This document shows positions 21,018 through 32,896 of a stretch of 64,000 nt of DNA, one piece after another. The notes under the pieces are model-generated. The model was not told the DNA's origin and ran no database searches. It was given only the letters and a program-made list of their open reading frames with translations. The stretch lies in the NCBI GenBank assembly GCA_963854835.1, contig OY978530.1, forward strand, positions 8,218,354 to 8,282,353, written 5' to 3'. Origin of the DNA: Megamerina dolium (taxonomy: Eukaryota > Arthropoda > Insecta > Diptera > Megamerinidae). Positions within the stretch are counted from its first letter, which is position 1, and the number at the start of each line of letters is the position of its first letter. Both the position numbers and the translations under genes were made by a program.

Positions 21018-22520
21018 TTAGATTTTAAATATGTTCGTAAAATTTTCCGTTATTCTTATGAAGTTTGTACTGTCAGTTTTTGTACTGTCAGTTTTTGCAC
21101 TGTGTACGGTATTTACGTCTTCGTCGAATAGTTCGTTCAGGTTTATTTCTTTGTCGGTGCTAATGCTGCTTAAACCATCCGCTATAACATTTTCTTGCCC
21201 TTTAGTGTATTCAATATTGAAATTAAATTCAAATTCCACCGCTGAAATTTCGCGTTTTGTTCTTTTAGGTTATTTAACCAAACAAGCGGGCGATGGTTTG
21301 TTTTTATAATGAATTTCCTACTAAATAAATATGGGCGGAAGTATTTTGTAGCCCACACAATGGCTAATAACTCTTTTTCGATTGTGCTGTAGTTCTTTTC
21401 GTGGTCATTTAATGACCTACTTGCGTAACAAATGACTTTATTATTTTGTAGTAGTACTGCTCCTAGAGCGTAGTTGCTTGCATCTGTAACTAATGTAAAA
21501 GGTTTCCCAAAGTCAGGGCGGATTATAATTGGCTCAGATTTAATTATTTTTTTTAATTTCTAAAATGCTTCGATATAATCGTTATCTTTTAGATTTACTT
21601 TCGCATTTTTTTTTCAAACATTTTACCATATGATGAGCAATCTTGGAGTAACCCTTCATAAACTTCCTATAGTAAACCGTGATTCCGAGCAAAGAGTTTA
21701 TTTCTTTCTGGTTTTTGGGAAGTAGAATATTATCTATTGCTTTTACCTTCCTTGGGTTCGGTTTAATACCCTCTTTCGTAACTACGTGCCCCAAAAATTC
21801 TGTTTCTTGTTTTAAGAAATCGCATTTATTCAGTTTTACTTTTAAATTTGCTTCTTTTAGACGAATTAGGATCTTTGTTAATGACTCTAAATGTTATGCT
21901 ACGCTACGGAGAAAATTAAGATGTCTTCTAAATAGACTAGGCAAATTTTCCCAATATATTCTTTTAAAACTTCGTTTATCAACCTCTGAAAGGTTGCAGG
22001 AGCATTATGCAATCCGAAAGGCATTCTTAAGAATTCGTAATGTCCATTCGCTGTAGAAAATGCTGTCTTGCGTATGTCACGTTCGTCCATCTCAATTTGA
22101 TGGAAGCCTTTGGCTAGGTCGAGCGTTGAAAAATATTGGCATCTTCCCAACTTATCAAATATATCGTCCATATTTGGAATTTTGAATCTGTCTTCTCTAG
22201 TCAGACTGTTTAGCTTCCTGTAGTCGATTACAAGGCGCCATTTCTGTTCGTTTGACGCATCCAGCTGCTTTGGTACGATCCAAATAGGGCAGGGATTATG
22301 CCCTGCTCTAGCATTTGGTCTATTTGTTTTTCGATTTCTACTTTATTTCCCTCCGGATACCTATATATTTTAGAATAAACCGTAACATCGTTGTGTGTAG
22401 TTATCTTATGTTTTATTTGGCTTGTGAATGTCAGGTTGTCGTTTTCTTTGTAAAATACATCTTTGTATTTCTTTAGTATAGTTACTAATTTATTTTTGTC
22501 GACGTCATTTAAATGGTCAG
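21018..22520 (-). pseudogene. Errantivirus reverse transcriptase and RNase H, broken
   Basis: RT fingers/palm region at about 22300-21899 ([33 protein letters not shown]) with active-site motif [10 protein letters not shown] at 21934-21923, where the family has Y-[VIL]-D-D; the first catalytic Asp is Glu here. In-frame stops follow at once (near 21905). The connection region (GHVVTKEGIKPNPRKV, 21794-21582) and RNase H (about 21540-21180, ending in YTKGQENVIADGLS) follow in changed frames. No product can be expected. Confidence 0.88.
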
Positions 22521-22531
22521 TGTTTATAAAC

Positions 22532-22945
22532 TCAACAACATTTTTGTTTTACTGCACTCGTTAAGATTTCGATTTCTTCGCCTTTGAAGCTCTTATCCAT
22601 ATAAATTTCCTCTTCGTTATTCATGTGAAAGTTAAGCATTGTTTTATCAGTTTTTAGTGTTCTGTTCGGGTAATCAATATTACAGTTAAGTTTGTTCAGT
22701 ACGTTGTTTCCTATTAATCCGTCGAAATTTTTATTGAAATTACATTCGAGAAATTGAAATGTGGAATTTCCCTCATTGAATTCTTTGAAGCTTGGCACTG
22801 TACATAGGTTTCTAACTGAACGTTCTTTTCCCATTGCTGTTATCCTAACGTCTACTTTAGTTTTCCATTTCGGATTACATATTCCCTCGTGTATTAAACT
22901 AAATTCTGCCCCCGTATCAATAATGAAGTACAGTTTCCTTATGGA
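22532..22945 (-). pseudogene. Errantivirus protease domain
   Basis: Retropepsin-like segment with the active-site triplet in IIDTGAEFSLI (about 22925-22890) and the later GLIGNNVL motif. It is read in the -1 frame relative to the gag end, whose stop is at 22939-22941, as expected for gag-pol expressed by -1 frameshifting. Confidence 0.8.
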
Positions 22946-23099
22946 AAATCTCGATTATTATATAGGGAAGTTGTTTCCTCACCCTCGCGAAAATTCATAT
23001 CGGTATTTCCGATATCCATTGGTGTGACCCCACCATTTTGGTTTGATTGTCTTGTTTGATTTGAGAGTCTCGTACGATTCGATACGTTCCCCTGATTAG
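22939..23099 (-). pseudogene. Errantivirus gag C-terminus, downstream half
   Basis: Asn/Arg/Gln-rich C-terminal Gag tail (RTRLSNQTRQSNQNGG, PMDIGNTDMN) ending at a TAA. It continues the tail at 27926-28190, from which it was separated by the LINE insertion at 23115-27911. Confidence 0.75.
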
Positions 23100-23689
23100 C
23101 CCAGCCAGGTGTGTAGGTAGGTAGGTAGAATGGCTGCGACCCTGGTCGCTCAAGTAGCAAACAAAAATGCCGTTTTGAGCCATAAATCTCGCTAAGACCT
23201 ACTGAGTATTGAAGGGATATGTCACAACCAGTAGGAGTTGTTTATGAACTGAAGGATATTGGAGATCCCTATTTTAGATACCTGTCCAAGGTTATCAAAG
23301 AAAGGGCTACCTAAGGATGTTAATCGGTTTCTGGATAAGGCCGGGCATTTGCAAAAGAAATGCTCTACCGTCTCCTTAGCGGTTATGTCGTTGCAGCTTC
23401 TGCAGTGGTCGTTGGCGGGATACCCATTTTCTCCGCATGTGTACCAATGGCCCAGTGGCCATTGTGACGGTGTGTGTGATGGCCCTAGATCTACTCAGAA
23501 GGCTCCTTGTCCTCTTCTCGCTGTAGTCTGGCCAGGTGGCTTTTGAAATTGTGCAGGTCGTGGTGCTAGTCCATTTCCGCTGCGCTTTGTTTAGATAGTG
23601 TTTTTGAATAATCCCCTTGGCTTCAGCTAGGGGAACACCTACATCGGCAATGGGTGTTAGTTCATTGTCTGCAGATGAGCCCCTACGAG

Positions 23690-26600
23690 ATAGCTCATCA
23701 GCATTCTCGTTGCCTGCGATTCCCTTGTGTCCTGGAACCCAGATAACTGATACTTCGAGGTGGGTAGATATTTAGGTTATTATTTGTTTACACTCTCTGA
23801 CCAGCTTTGAGCTAACAGTTGGCGCGGATAGCGCTTTTATAGCTGCCTGGCTATCGGAGAGAATTTTTGCCTTTCCAGTTATGTTCCTCTGTTGGAGCAA
23901 TTCGCATGCTTGCAGAATTGCGTATACCTCCGCCTGGAACACACTGCAATAAGAAGGGAGTTTTACGAACGTTGATATTTCTAAGAACTCCGAATAGATT
24001 CCTGCTCCAACTCCAGAGTCCATTTTGGAACCATCAGTGAAAATGTGTGTATCCCTACCAGTCAGGATCCCACCTTTCTTCCACTCATTTCTACTAGGAA
24101 ATACGGCCTTGATGCCTCTCTCAAAAGCCAGCTTGCGAGGGCAGAAGTCCGTCCTGTTGTCAACTATATCTATAGGTACATTCCTAAGGATGCTACTGTG
24201 TCCTTGTTGAGTACACTTCCAACATCCAGATTCCCTGAGTCTGAGTGCCGTTTGCGATGCAGTACATAGTATGTGCAAGTCAATTGGAAGGAGGTTCAAA
24301 ATGGGATCCAAGGCCGCTGCAGAGCAGGTGCGACAGGCCCCAGTGGCACCAACGCACGCAGTGCGCTGAACTTTCCGTAATTTATTGGTGTTATAATTCT
24401 TCCGTAGAGCTTCCCACCAAACTACAGAGCCATAAGTCAAAACCGGTCTCACTACCGCTTGGTACATCCAGAGTACCATTTTTGGTCTTAGACCCCACTT
24501 CTTACCAAACATCGATTAGCAAGTATATAAAGCGTTGCAGGCCTTCCGTACTCTCTCCTAGATGCATGTTTTCCAATTCAGTTTGCAGTCTATAGTCAGT
24601 CCCAGATACTTGGTGCTGTTCGATAGGGTTAATTGCTGTCCGTTTAATGTTGGTAGTCTGAAGGTAGGTGGTTTGTAATGCTCTTTCCATGATTTCACTC
24701 ATCACAGAAGGGAAGGGACCCGAGACTATGATCGCCACATCATCAGCGTACGCTACAATCTTAACTCCATTTGCGTTAAGTTCCACAAGGATATCGTTTA
24801 TAGTTAAGAGCTAGAGCAGGGGGGACAGCACGCCCCCCTGCGGTGTGTCCCTACGTACCCCCTAGCTCAGGTGTTATTTCGCTGTTAATAAGTAGGGATG
24901 AGATCCAATTTCTAATAGGTTCTGCTATTTCTGTCCTGGCAAGGGCGGATCTAATGGAATCTGCCTTGACGTTATTGAACGCTCCCTCTACGTCAACAAA
25001 CGCCGCCAGAGTGAATTGTTTATACAATAGGGACCTCTCCACTGTGCGTACCACCTAATGTAGACCTCCCCCTCAAGTACGCATGCTGCACTGAAGAGAG
25101 AGATTTCTCATCTAGAAGCTCCCGTATATATAAGTCTATGATTCTTTCTAGAGTTTTTAATAGAAAGGACATAAGACTTATTGGCCTAAAGTCCTCGGCC
25201 AATTCATGTCCTCTTCTACCCGATTTAGGAATGAAAACCACCCTTGTTCTCCTCCATGTAGTCGGGATATGGTTGTAGCGAATACAAGCATGGAAGATCT
25301 CCTTTAGCTCCTTAACCAAAGATTTCTGAGTCTTCTGCATCATTATAGGGAGAATACCGTCTACCCCCGGAGATTTAAAAGGTGAAAAACTATTAATTGC
25401 CCACCCTATTTTCTCCTCAGTCATGATTTTATCCAGCAGCGCCGCCGATACTTCCTGCTGTACCGGTTCGCTTCCTTGCTTTGCCCCATCAGGACTATCT
25501 GGAAAGTGAGTATCTATGAGGATATCTAAAGTTTCGGCCGCCTATTCCGCCCACGTGCCATCGGCGCGCTTTATAAAGGTTTTATTTGAGTGATCTTTAG
25601 CCAAGATTTTACCGAGTCTTGCTGAGTCCTTCGTGGCCTCTATCGCCTCGCAATGTTCCCGCCAAGATTTTGTCTTTGCAGTCCGTATAGCTTTTTTATA
25701 TTCCCTCATGGAATATCTATACTCCTGAAAGTCACACATTGCATAGCAATCATTAAAGATCCTTCTGAGCTTGGACCTCAGGTCACTCAGATCCCTATCC
25801 CACCACGGCGGGAAGATCTTCTTACTCCTCGATATAGGACAGGCAACTTTGTAGGCAACCTGAAAACTTTTTTCTAGAGACTTGACCCGGTCTTCTAGAT
25901 TATTCCGGGACTCTATGGCTGTTCTATTTCTATGGAGTCTATCGCTAACTACCTTCTCAAAAACATTCCAAGCTGTTCGTTTGGGGTTTCTATGTGGTTG
26001 TCTAATCTCCCTCTCCCAGCCTAGGTCAAAGAGAATCATTCGATGATCCGACAGGGAGATTCATTTCGAAACTAACCAGTTACGAATTACAAGGTCGGGA
26101 GAGTTTGTTGTGAGTGTAATATCAAGGACTTCTTCCCACCCCCTACAGGTTTCCGAACCAGGGAAAGTGAAGGTAGGTGAATCGCCCCTGTTACAAATGT
26201 TGAGATCGTTGGATATTATAAAATCAAAAAGAGACTCACCTCGCTCATTTGTTTCGCTGCTTCCCCAGATCGCATGTCTGGCATTGGCGTCGCAGCCCAA
26301 TAGAGCATCCTCTTTGCTGTTACTGATGTTGCTGATGAGTCGTTGGACCTCCTCGGGAGCCGCAGGATGGTTATGCGACAAGTACGCAGAAGCGATCGTG
26401 AGACTACGACCGCTCTGCGACTCGATCTTGACCACTACGACATCGTAAGAACTAAAATTAGGTAGAAAGAAAGCGTTAATTGTGTTCCTTACCAGGATAC
26501 ACGCCCTTCGCTTACCTTCACCATGCGTATAAAAAAGGTTGTAGTCCCTGGTGTGCAGACCCATAATCTTTGAGCGCCATATCCAGGGTTCCTGTATGAG

Positions 26601-26750
26601 ACAGATGTCGATGTCCTCCTCTCTGAGAAGGATTATGAGGTTGTCCGAGGCTGCTTTGGCATGCTGCAAGTTAATCTGCGCCACTCTCAGAATCTCCTTG
26701 TTTGCTGGTTTGTGGCGCACTACCAGTTTGCTCGTTTGATGACGAGGCAC
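23690..26750 (-). pseudogene. LINE ORF2: endonuclease, reverse transcriptase, RNase H (broken)
   Basis: APE-type endonuclease at 26750-26061 (INLQHAKAA, LIQEPWIW, LLGCDANARHAIWG); linker with PPWWDRDLSDLR (about 25800); RT from 25424 (INSFSPFKSPGVDGI, PKSGRRG..FRPISLMSF) through FVDVEGAFNNV (about 24990) and YADDVAII (about 24750); thumb with LWMYQAVVRPVLTYGSVVW (about 24480); RNase H with IFTDGSKMDSG (about 24040) and SDSQAAIKAL (about 23850); and a C-terminal CCHC-like region near 23430. In-frame stops lie at 26061 and 25542, and frameshifts near 25060 and 24500. The combination of endonuclease type, DUF4780-like ORF1 and RNase H suggests the LOA or R1 side of the I superfamily. Confidence 0.88.
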
Positions 26751-27552
26751 CTTCCCCGGCCGGCTCGGCCAGATTGAGCACCTCTAGGAGCTTGTTGGCG
26801 TCATCAACTTCTTCCAGGTTATCATCCGGAGCCACCGAGGCCGGAAACACATTCATTTTGGCAAAACGCATTTGCCCAGAAATTCCCTCGAGAATCCGTC
26901 CGCGCAATTTGATCACCCGACAACCTCGACAAACCTCCTCGCAGTTGAAGGCAGGAACTGGAGTTTGTTTCTCCAAGAGGTGCTCGACGACCATCTCAGA
27001 TAGCCGTCCCTCAATAGAGTTCCATACTGCCAGCACCGGCCTTCCATTGTTGCTCGCGTCAACAATAGCAACCTGGAGGAGGTCTCTGACCACCTCACTA
27101 TAGGGTTGCTTTGATGACGCTGGAGCAACAGCGGAAGGACCCCCCCCCCCCTGCTTGGAGTACTTGCCCTTTTTCGCGGGGTGACCGGTCACGTCCTGTG
27201 AACGATTCCGCTTCGCTGTCTGCTTCTGCTGTTGTTGTGACTGTGCTGCTTTGTTTACGAGCGAGGTCTCGTACTGCTTGACCATCGCCTCGTAGCTGAT
27301 CTTATCCTCGGCATCCCGCTCGTGGACTTGGTCATCTTTCTTATTTTTGGCGATCTTGTCCAGTATGAAAAGCGCCCTTTGATACCTCGCTTTCAGCAGG
27401 GTACCGGACGACTTCTTAGACTTCTTGGGGGCCACTGTGGCTGGTGTGCTCCCTTTATTGGATGTAGATGGTATATTATTGTCGGTGACAGAGGTGCTGT
27501 ATCTGGCACCCTTGTCATCCTTGATTTTGATGCTCTCCTGGCTACTGGCCAA
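26671..27552 (-). CDS. LINE ORF1 (gag-like, DUF4780-type)
   Basis: An open 293-residue ORF1 protein that would form the RNA-binding particle of the LINE. The N-terminal half is basic and disordered (TVAPKKSKKSSG, a Gln run, AKRNRSQD); the C-terminal half has the conserved domain of LOA-type ORF1 proteins (RPVLAVWNSIEGRLSEMV, FNCEEVCRGCRVIKL, MRFAKMNVFP) and an acidic Ser/Gly tail. It overlaps the start of ORF2 (26750) by about 80 bases in another frame. A run of ten C near 27148 is a likely site of length errors. The ORF is intact here although ORF2 is not. Confidence 0.8.
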   Translation of the reverse strand: MASSQESIKIKDDKGARYSTSVTDNNIPSTSNKGSTPATVAPKKSKKSSGTLLKARYQRALFILDKIAKNKKDDQVHERDAEDKISYEAMVKQYETSLVNKAAQSQQQQKQTAKRNRSQDVTGHPAKKGKYSKQGGGGPSAVAPASSKQPYSEVVRDLLQVAIVDASNNGRPVLAVWNSIEGRLSEMVVEHLLEKQTPVPAFNCEEVCRGCRVIKLRGRILEGISGQMRFAKMNVFPASVAPDDNLEEVDDANKLLEVLNLAEPAGEGASSSNEQTGSAPQTSKQGDSESGAD

Positions 27553-27925
27553 GAGATCATCCTCCGAGAGCGCTCCCCCTTACTTCCTGGTTTTTATTTT
27601 TATTATTTATGTTCTCCGTTTTGAATCCCACGAGTGAACTGGAAAGAAGAGTCCACCCCAGCAGAGCCAGTATACCAGGGTAAGGCACTTAATACAACCG
27701 ACCTTGCCTGGGCATCGGAGGGGACCGTTAACGACTTGGCTCTTTAATCACTACCAGCCATTCAGCTCTCGGAACGGGTACCTCAACACCTTAGCTTAAA
27801 GTGCTATCTCGTCAGAGCCTCTTCTGTTATCGACAGGGTGCACCGACGTGCAGGTGAGGTTGACAATTGAATAGGAGAGGCTATATAATCGCGTCACTAC
27901 CCCATTAGCACCCCAGCCAGGTGTG

Positions 27926-28190
27926 TTATTCTGTCTAAAATTTTAACCATTGTTTTGTGCAGTGTGGGGCAAATTCGGTCTGTTCGCATTATGGCTGTGG
28001 TTGAAATTATCATTCGACGTTTTTCTATTCATGTTGTTCCTAAAATTCCCACTAGAATTGTTCCCCCTATACCCACTCGAAATGTTGTTACCAAACCCTT
28101 TGTTGTTTGATGCTTGATTGTTGAGCCTGTCGTTCTGCCTAAAATTATCGCTAAAATTACTTCTCCTTTCTATCTATTATAATTGTTTTC
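27926..28190 (-). pseudogene. Errantivirus gag C-terminus, upstream half
   Basis: Asn/Gly/Arg-rich segment (FRQNDRLNNQASNNKGF, NFRNNMNRKTSNDNF) with one in-frame stop near 27950. It follows directly on an oligo-A/T run at 28191-28215; the structured matrix/capsid part of Gag is missing, so an internal deletion has removed most of the gene. Confidence 0.7.
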
Positions 28191-28772
28191 TCTTTTTTTT
28201 TTTTTTTTTTTTGACAATATGTATTGATTTGTATTTTTATTCCACGCTCACCGCACCGTTTTTCCCACGAAGTTCTTTTTCTGTATGATTTCCCCGAGTT
28301 GAGCCGTTCTTAGGTTTTCCTGTTGTGGCAGTTGTTCTTCGCCCCCACTTGCTGTTGGCTGATTAATGTTGCTTTGTCTTCTTTACTATTCTCGTCTTAT
28401 TTAGAGTTGTAGCTTTGTTGCTATTGCAGATTTTTTCCTTTATTATTCTTTAATGCCTTTGTTCAATAACTTTTCAATATTTATATTTTGTTGTTGCTGT
28501 TTGTGTTGTTGTTGCGACAATATAGTTTTCTGTTCTAATTTTGTTTATATTTTTTGCTAATTTATATATTCAATTTTCTCCACTTGATTTTTAACACGTT
28601 CTAGATATTTTTTTTGTTTGTTTTTGTGTTATGTTATTGAAAACACTTTGCTTTTTGTATTTGTAGAAATTTACGAACAGTTTTATTCGAATATGATGTA
28701 CTTTATTAATAACTCCGCTCACAACTTATTTTCCCAATAGACAACTCTTTTTGCCTTGGGGTAAAATTCTTT
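28191..28772 (-). other. Errantivirus 5' leader
   Basis: Untranslated leader between the primer-binding site and gag, A-rich on the element's sense strand, with many short AAC/CAA stretches and no ORF. A 20-base T run at 28191-28212 marks the gag deletion. Confidence 0.6.
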
Positions 28773-28785
28773 TTCCTCGTCGCCA
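28773..28785 (-). promoter_or_regulatory. Errantivirus primer-binding site (tRNA-Ser)
   Basis: Directly inside the 5' LTR the sense strand reads TGGCGACGAGGA, complementary to TCCTCGTCGCCA, which as I recall it is the 3' end of fly tRNA-Ser(GCT). tRNA-Ser primers are typical of the 17.6/297 branch of errantiviruses. Confidence 0.75.
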
Positions 28786-29259
28786 GTTAGGTTAATGAAA
28801 CACGCTTGTGTCTCTTTTGAGTGTATCTTTACGACTGATTTATTGAAATTCTTTTTCTTACATTCAAACAAAGATATACATAGGTGCAGAGTGATTAAAT
28901 AAAGATGTACATGAGCTTATTCCTAAAGATACAAATGCAAACTTATTCCTAAAGGTACAAATTGAGACTTATTCCTAAGGATACAAGTGCAGACTTATTC
29001 CTTAAGATACAAATGCAGACTGTTTCCTAGGAATACAAATTCACATTTCGTAGTTTAACTATTGTTGACATAATAGTCACGTACAATCGGTTTCAAGTTG
29101 CGAATAAATGCAGTGTCCGAAACAGTAGAATGCAGATACTTGTAAACAGATGCAGCTGCACAAATAGAGTTAATCTGTATGTGGGAATGTGTTCATGATG
29201 TGTGGGAAGGTTTTGGGAAGTGAGTGCAGGGTATTCATGCGAGTGGTCCGCATGTGACT
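28785..29259 (-). repeat. Errantivirus 5' LTR (475 bp)
   Basis: Starts AGTTAGG, ends GTGACT. It contains five 26-bp repeats of the CTTATTCCTAAAGATACAAA type (about 28917-29045). Confidence 0.95.
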
Positions 29260-29347
29260 ATATACAATACTTGTCACCCTCCTTTACTTTTTGAATCCAA
29301 AACATTTTTCATTTGCCGCGATGGTTAAAGCTCAACTCCAATTAAAG
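29260..29347 (-). pseudogene. 5' end of ORF B copy 3 and right end of third repeat unit
   Basis: Resumes the third repeat copy after the errantivirus: it contains the start codon of ORF B (29310-29312, MKNVLDSK) and its short upstream sequence. Homology with copies 1 and 2 ends after CCAATTAAAG (29347; 3174 in copy 1). Confidence 0.8.
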
Positions 29348-30286
29348 GTTTATTAAGAGCAATGGGAAAAACGTGCAAACATTTTTGTATACATGTGGTT
29401 TTCTATCACCTTCTTATATACACGTTTGCCTCAATACAAATTATGTGCATATATCCTTATCACACTTATTGTTTTTACCCTTCAATTCAAATAGTGTAAA
29501 GTAAAACTGCTTTTTAGTCAGCGCCTGTGCACGTAGCGCAGAAGCCGAATGGTAGGACCAAAGCTCTGCATTTGAAAGATTTCGGATTCTTATCCCTAAA
29601 ATGACAAGGATCTGTTTATTTATATTTACTTTTTATTAATTAAAAAAAAATTATTACATTAAATTTTGGTTTTTTATAATTATAAAATTTGCAACTATTG
29701 CAATTTATTTATATATTATACAAAATTAACTTGGAAAATTAGGTAATGTTGTTATTTAAAAATATATTACGTTAAAATAATATGGTTCATGAAAAAAATT
29801 ATTTATATAATGAATTACGTTACATTAACAAACATTTCATTTATAAAGCAAAAATATTTGAATAAAGTTTGGTTATATAAAAGTGTATTACCCTAAGAGA
29901 TGTGTTAATTAAACAATGCAGTTAATTAAAAATTAATTGTTTTTAACGATAAAAGATGTGTGCTTAATTATGATAAGAAAATTGGTTTATTATCCAATGC
30001 AGTTAATTAAAAAATCAATAAGTACAGTATTCATTAATGTTCTAAATTTATACATATAAAAGTAAATGTATGCACAAAAAAAATATGTGCTGTGATACAT
30101 GCTGTCACCATTATGCCACTGTGAGGTCAGCTATTCTTTGTCGGTAATCTTTTTGTTTTAGGCGGTGGTGGCTCAGCTCGTAAACATGTATGCAATGTAC
30201 ATTACATACATACAACTTACAATACAAAATTTCAGAAGTCAGCGAAAATTGTCACAAGGCTTGATTGTCCCTCCTTCCGTCGATTG
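29348..30286. other. AT-rich DNA with a degenerate tRNA-like string
   Basis: No gene seen. At about 29533-29600 a GTAGCGCAGAAGCCGAATGG string, followed 45 bp on by GGATTCTTATCC, loosely resembles pol III A and B boxes; no cloverleaf can be drawn with confidence, so this is at most an old tRNA-derived remnant. Confidence 0.35.
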
Positions 30287-30386
30287 AGGGCCATTTTCAC
30301 AGTTAGAGTTAACTAATAGTTTTGCCCCTACAAATTATGAGTTAACTCTATTCTATGAGTTAACTAGCTACCGTGAAAATGACCCT
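30287..30386. mobile_element. MITE-like 100-bp inverted-repeat element
   Basis: Left end AGGGCCATTTTCACAGTTAG and right end (inverse) AGGGTCATTTTCACGGTAGC, each with AGTTAACT further inside. About 34 bp of imperfect inverted repeat encloses a short AT-rich loop. No clear target duplication and no coding capacity. Confidence 0.6.
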
Positions 30387-30742
30387 GAATGTTGCACTTA
30401 CATTTTCTTTACAGATGGTTTCTATTCGTGTTAAACGCTTATCAAAGCACTGTATGCGCTCCATCATTATGCTTTGGTTTCCCATTATGGTGTTCTGGTT
30501 TTGCAAAACCAATTTTAACACGTCTACTGCCTCTTTAAATAAAGTTAAAATAGAAAATGTTAGCTAACTTTCACGTTTACGATACCTTTATCGGTAGTAA
30601 AATGTTGAGAAACAACATGCTTACTGCGCTCTGCTTCAGCACTCAAATTGATTCCTTCTTCGAAGTAAAGGGCATATGTATGCCTTCTTTGCTGAATGTG
30701 AATACCATGTCTGCAACTCAAAAAGTGATTTCTCGGCAGCAT
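30387..30742 (-). other. Possible old coding remnant of unknown origin
   Basis: Two adjacent minus-strand open stretches. The right one (30742-30560) reads NHFLSCRHGIHIQQRR. The left one (about 30540-30390) reads VLKLVLQNQNTIMGNQSIMM, a helical, coiled-coil-like segment preceded by an AG acceptor-like site. I recognise neither. Together they could be the end of a DNA-transposon accessory gene or noise. Confidence 0.25.
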
Positions 30743-32878
<2,136 letters not shown>

Positions 32879-32896
32879 GGCACTCACTTATATATA

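Larger units (their letters stand above)
23115..27911 (-). mobile_element. RNase-H-bearing LINE (LOA/R1-like), full length, 4.8 kb
   Basis: Flanked by a 15-bp target duplication CCCAGCCAGGTGTGT (23100-23114 and 27912-27926). Its 3' end on the left is a (CTAC)n tail (read as TAGGTAGGTAGG at 23114-23127). The minus-strand order is 5' UTR, ORF1, ORF2 with endonuclease, RT and RNase H, 3' UTR. The insertion lies in the gag tail of the errantivirus and is therefore younger than it. Confidence 0.92.
18048..29259 (-). mobile_element. Errantivirus (gypsy group) LTR element, defective, with nested LINE
   Basis: LTRs at 18048-18435 (3' LTR) and 28785-29259 (5' LTR) start AGTTWGG and end ACT, with a 4-bp ATAT target duplication (18044-18047 and 29260-29263). 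On the minus strand the order is LTR, primer-binding site, leader, gag remnant, protease, RT/RNase H, integrase, env, purine tract (18436-18446), LTR. A LINE interrupts gag. Most of gag is deleted, RT has a changed active site, and env is frameshifted, so this is a dead endogenous element. Identity follows from the gene order and the presence of env. Confidence 0.95.

Noticed and set aside
28917..29045. CRISPR-like array of 26-bp units
   Set aside because: The units are contiguous without spacers, lie within an LTR of a fly element, and vary in number between the two LTRs.
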